Source of the DNA: an uncultured Sulfurimonas sp.
GTDB lineage: Bacteria > Campylobacterota > Campylobacteria > Campylobacterales > Sulfurimonadaceae
Length of the DNA: 6,509 bases
Reading direction: 5' to 3'
Assembly: GCA_937914675.1 (NCBI GenBank)
Contig: CALDOC010000574.1
Coordinates: forward strand, 1 to 6,509
In this document: in pieces, positions 5,136 through 6,509 of the stretch
Numbering within the stretch: position 1 is the first letter of the stretch
How the letters are laid out: every line of letters starts with the position of its first letter
Program-made: the position numbers and the translations under genes
Notes under the pieces: generated by a model
What the model was told of the DNA's origin: nothing
Seen by the model: only the letters and a program-made list of their open reading frames with translations
Databases searched by the model: none

Positions 5136-6509
5136 ATGGCAAAACATCAGTTTCAAACAGAAGCGAATCAAATGTTACAATTAATGATTCACTCACTCTA
5201 TTCCAATAAAGAAATATTTATTCGTGAGTTAGTCTCTAACGGTTCGGATGCGCTTGATAAATTAAATATGTTAGTTTTAACGGATGAAAAGTATAAAGAC
5301 GTAAATTTTGCTCCTCGCATCGACATAGTGGCGAACAAAGAAGCAAAAACTCTTACAATTAAAGATTCTGGCATCGGTATGAACGAAGAAGATTTAATGA
5401 ATAATCTTGGAACTATCGCAAAATCGGGTACAAAAGCGTTTTTAGAAAATCTTTCAGGCGATCAAAAAAAAGATTCTAATCTCATTGGTCAGTTTGGCGT
5501 TGGTTTTTACGCTTGTTTTATGGTAGCTCATAAAGTGGAAGTTACAACTAAAAAAGCTGGAGAAGAACAAGCCTTTTTATGGACAAGCGCCGGCGATGGC
5601 GAATTTGACATAGAAACAACGACTCAAGATGGTCATGGAACGACTATAGTTATGTACCTTAATGACGATGAAGATGAATTTTTAGAAACATATAAGATAG
5701 AAACAATTATTAAAAAATACTCAAATCACATTCCATTCCCAATTTTTATGGACAAAGACAAATTTGTGCCCGCTGTAAAAGACGACGATGGCAAAGAGTT
5801 GGAACCTTCAAGAACAGATATAGAGAACAAGCAAATAAATAAAGGGAACGCGCTTTGGACTATGGCTAAAAAAGACGTGACGGATGACGAATATAAAGAT
5901 TTTTATAGCTCAATCGCTCACTCTTCAGAAGCTCCATTGGCATGGATGCACAACAAAGCCGAAGGCGCGGTTGAATACACCACTCTTTTTTACATTCCAT
6001 CTAAAGCTCCTATGGACATGTTCAGAGTTGATTACAAAACAGGCATCAAACTTTACATTAATCGTGTTTTTATTACAGATGACGAGAAAGAGCTTATGCC
6101 AACGTATCTAAGATTTTTACGTGGAGTTATCGATTCCAAAGATTTACCATTAAACGTAAGCCGTGAGATTTTACAATCAAATCGTACAATGGATAAAATC
6201 AAAAAAAGTTCTGTGAAAAAAGTTCTTTCAGAACTTGCTAAAATGTCTAAAAAAGATACGGAAAAATATAACGCGTTTTATTCCGAATTTGGAAACGTTC
6301 TAAAAGAAGGACTTTATAACGACTTTGACAATCGCGAGAAAATTTTAGAACTTATGCAGTTCAATACCATTAATTCGAGCGAAAAAGTTATGATTGAAGA
6401 TTTTGTAAAAAATATAGATGAAGCAAAAAAAGAAATTTATTACATCACAGGCAAAACTTCTTTAGCAATGCTTAAAAATTCACCTGCGCTAGAAAGATTT
6501 AAAGCTAAA
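5136..6509 (+). CDS. htpG: Molecular chaperone HtpG (bacterial Hsp90), C-terminus off the right edge
   Basis: HtpG is a cytoplasmic, dimeric, ATP-driven chaperone that remodels client proteins together with the DnaK system. The 458 visible residues cover the N-terminal ATPase domain and nearly all of the middle domain; about 160 C-terminal residues with the dimerisation domain are missing, judged against a usual length near 620. The GHKL ATP-binding motifs are intact: YSNKEIFIRELVSNGSDALDK (22-42) with catalytic E31 and Mg-binding N35, DSGIGM (77-82), the lid NNLGTIAKSGTK (89-100) and GQFGVGFYA (118-126). The middle-domain catalytic arginine is present in LPLNVSREIL (R343). The usual SNASDA is SNGSDA here, a mild change. 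The start at ATG 5136 is supported by AAAGGA 7 bases upstream and by the conserved N-terminal FQTEANQMLQLMIHSLY. The frame stays open to the last base, with no frameshift. Confidence 0.98.
   Translation, partial: MAKHQFQTEANQMLQLMIHSLYSNKEIFIRELVSNGSDALDKLNMLVLTDEKYKDVNFAPRIDIVANKEAKTLTIKDSGIGMNEEDLMNNLGTIAKSGTKAFLENLSGDQKKDSNLIGQFGVGFYACFMVAHKVEVTTKKAGEEQAFLWTSAGDGEFDIETTTQDGHGTTIVMYLNDDEDEFLETYKIETIIKKYSNHIPFPIFMDKDKFVPAVKDDDGKELEPSRTDIENKQINKGNALWTMAKKDVTDDEYKDFYSSIAHSSEAPLAWMHNKAEGAVEYTTLFYIPSKAPMDMFRVDYKTGIKLYINRVFITDDEKELMPTYLRFLRGVIDSKDLPLNVSREILQSNRTMDKIKKSSVKKVLSELAKMSKKDTEKYNAFYSEFGNVLKEGLYNDFDNREKILELMQFNTINSSEKVMIEDFVKNIDEAKKEIYYITGKTSLAMLKNSPALERFKAK

Noticed and set aside
5884..6111. 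Plus-strand frame of 75 codons inside htpG
   Set aside because: It is out of frame within a strongly conserved, intact htpG coding region.

Overview
The window is AT-rich bacterial DNA, most likely from a free-living member of the Campylobacterota (a Sulfurimonas- or Sulfuricurvum-like organism). The main reasons are a carboxyspermidine/carboxynorspermidine dehydrogenase closely resembling the Campylobacter-type enzyme, promoter-like sites with a good -10 box after a T-rich tract but no clear -35 box, and the overall gene set. The assignment is inferred from sequence character and has not been searched.

The layout is simple. On the minus strand, reading from about 4982 down to 1, lie six genes: a small two-helix membrane protein of unknown function (4671-4982), a DUF695-RraB-like two-domain protein (3934-4656), an LplT-type MFS flippase fused to a PlsC-type acyltransferase (2093-3931), diacylglycerol kinase dgkA (1735-2112), the polyamine gene carboxy(nor)spermidine dehydrogenase (374-1561), and the N-terminal part of an HDOD-domain protein that runs off the left edge (1-337). 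On the plus strand, htpG (Hsp90) starts at 5136 and runs off the right edge, so about a quarter of it is missing.

The first four minus-strand genes are packed with gaps of 14 and 2 bases and then a 20-base overlap, so they look like one operon. The last two encode linked steps of membrane phospholipid handling: lysophospholipid flipping and re-acylation, then diacylglycerol recycling. The polyamine gene is separated from dgkA by 172 bases that hold a plausible promoter, a 21-bp imperfect palindrome and a leader with competing hairpins; it appears to be its own unit, starts at TTG, and may read through into the HDOD gene.

The 153-base divergent intergenic region (4983-5135) carries a promoter for each direction and, between them, a perfect 11-bp inverted repeat with a 5-base spacer, a candidate operator. 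No mobile element, CRISPR array, tRNA or rRNA was seen. I found no clear new system. The points that most deserve follow-up are the RraB-like domain fusion, the ligase-less LplT-PlsC protein, the divergent-region palindrome and the structured leader of the polyamine gene.
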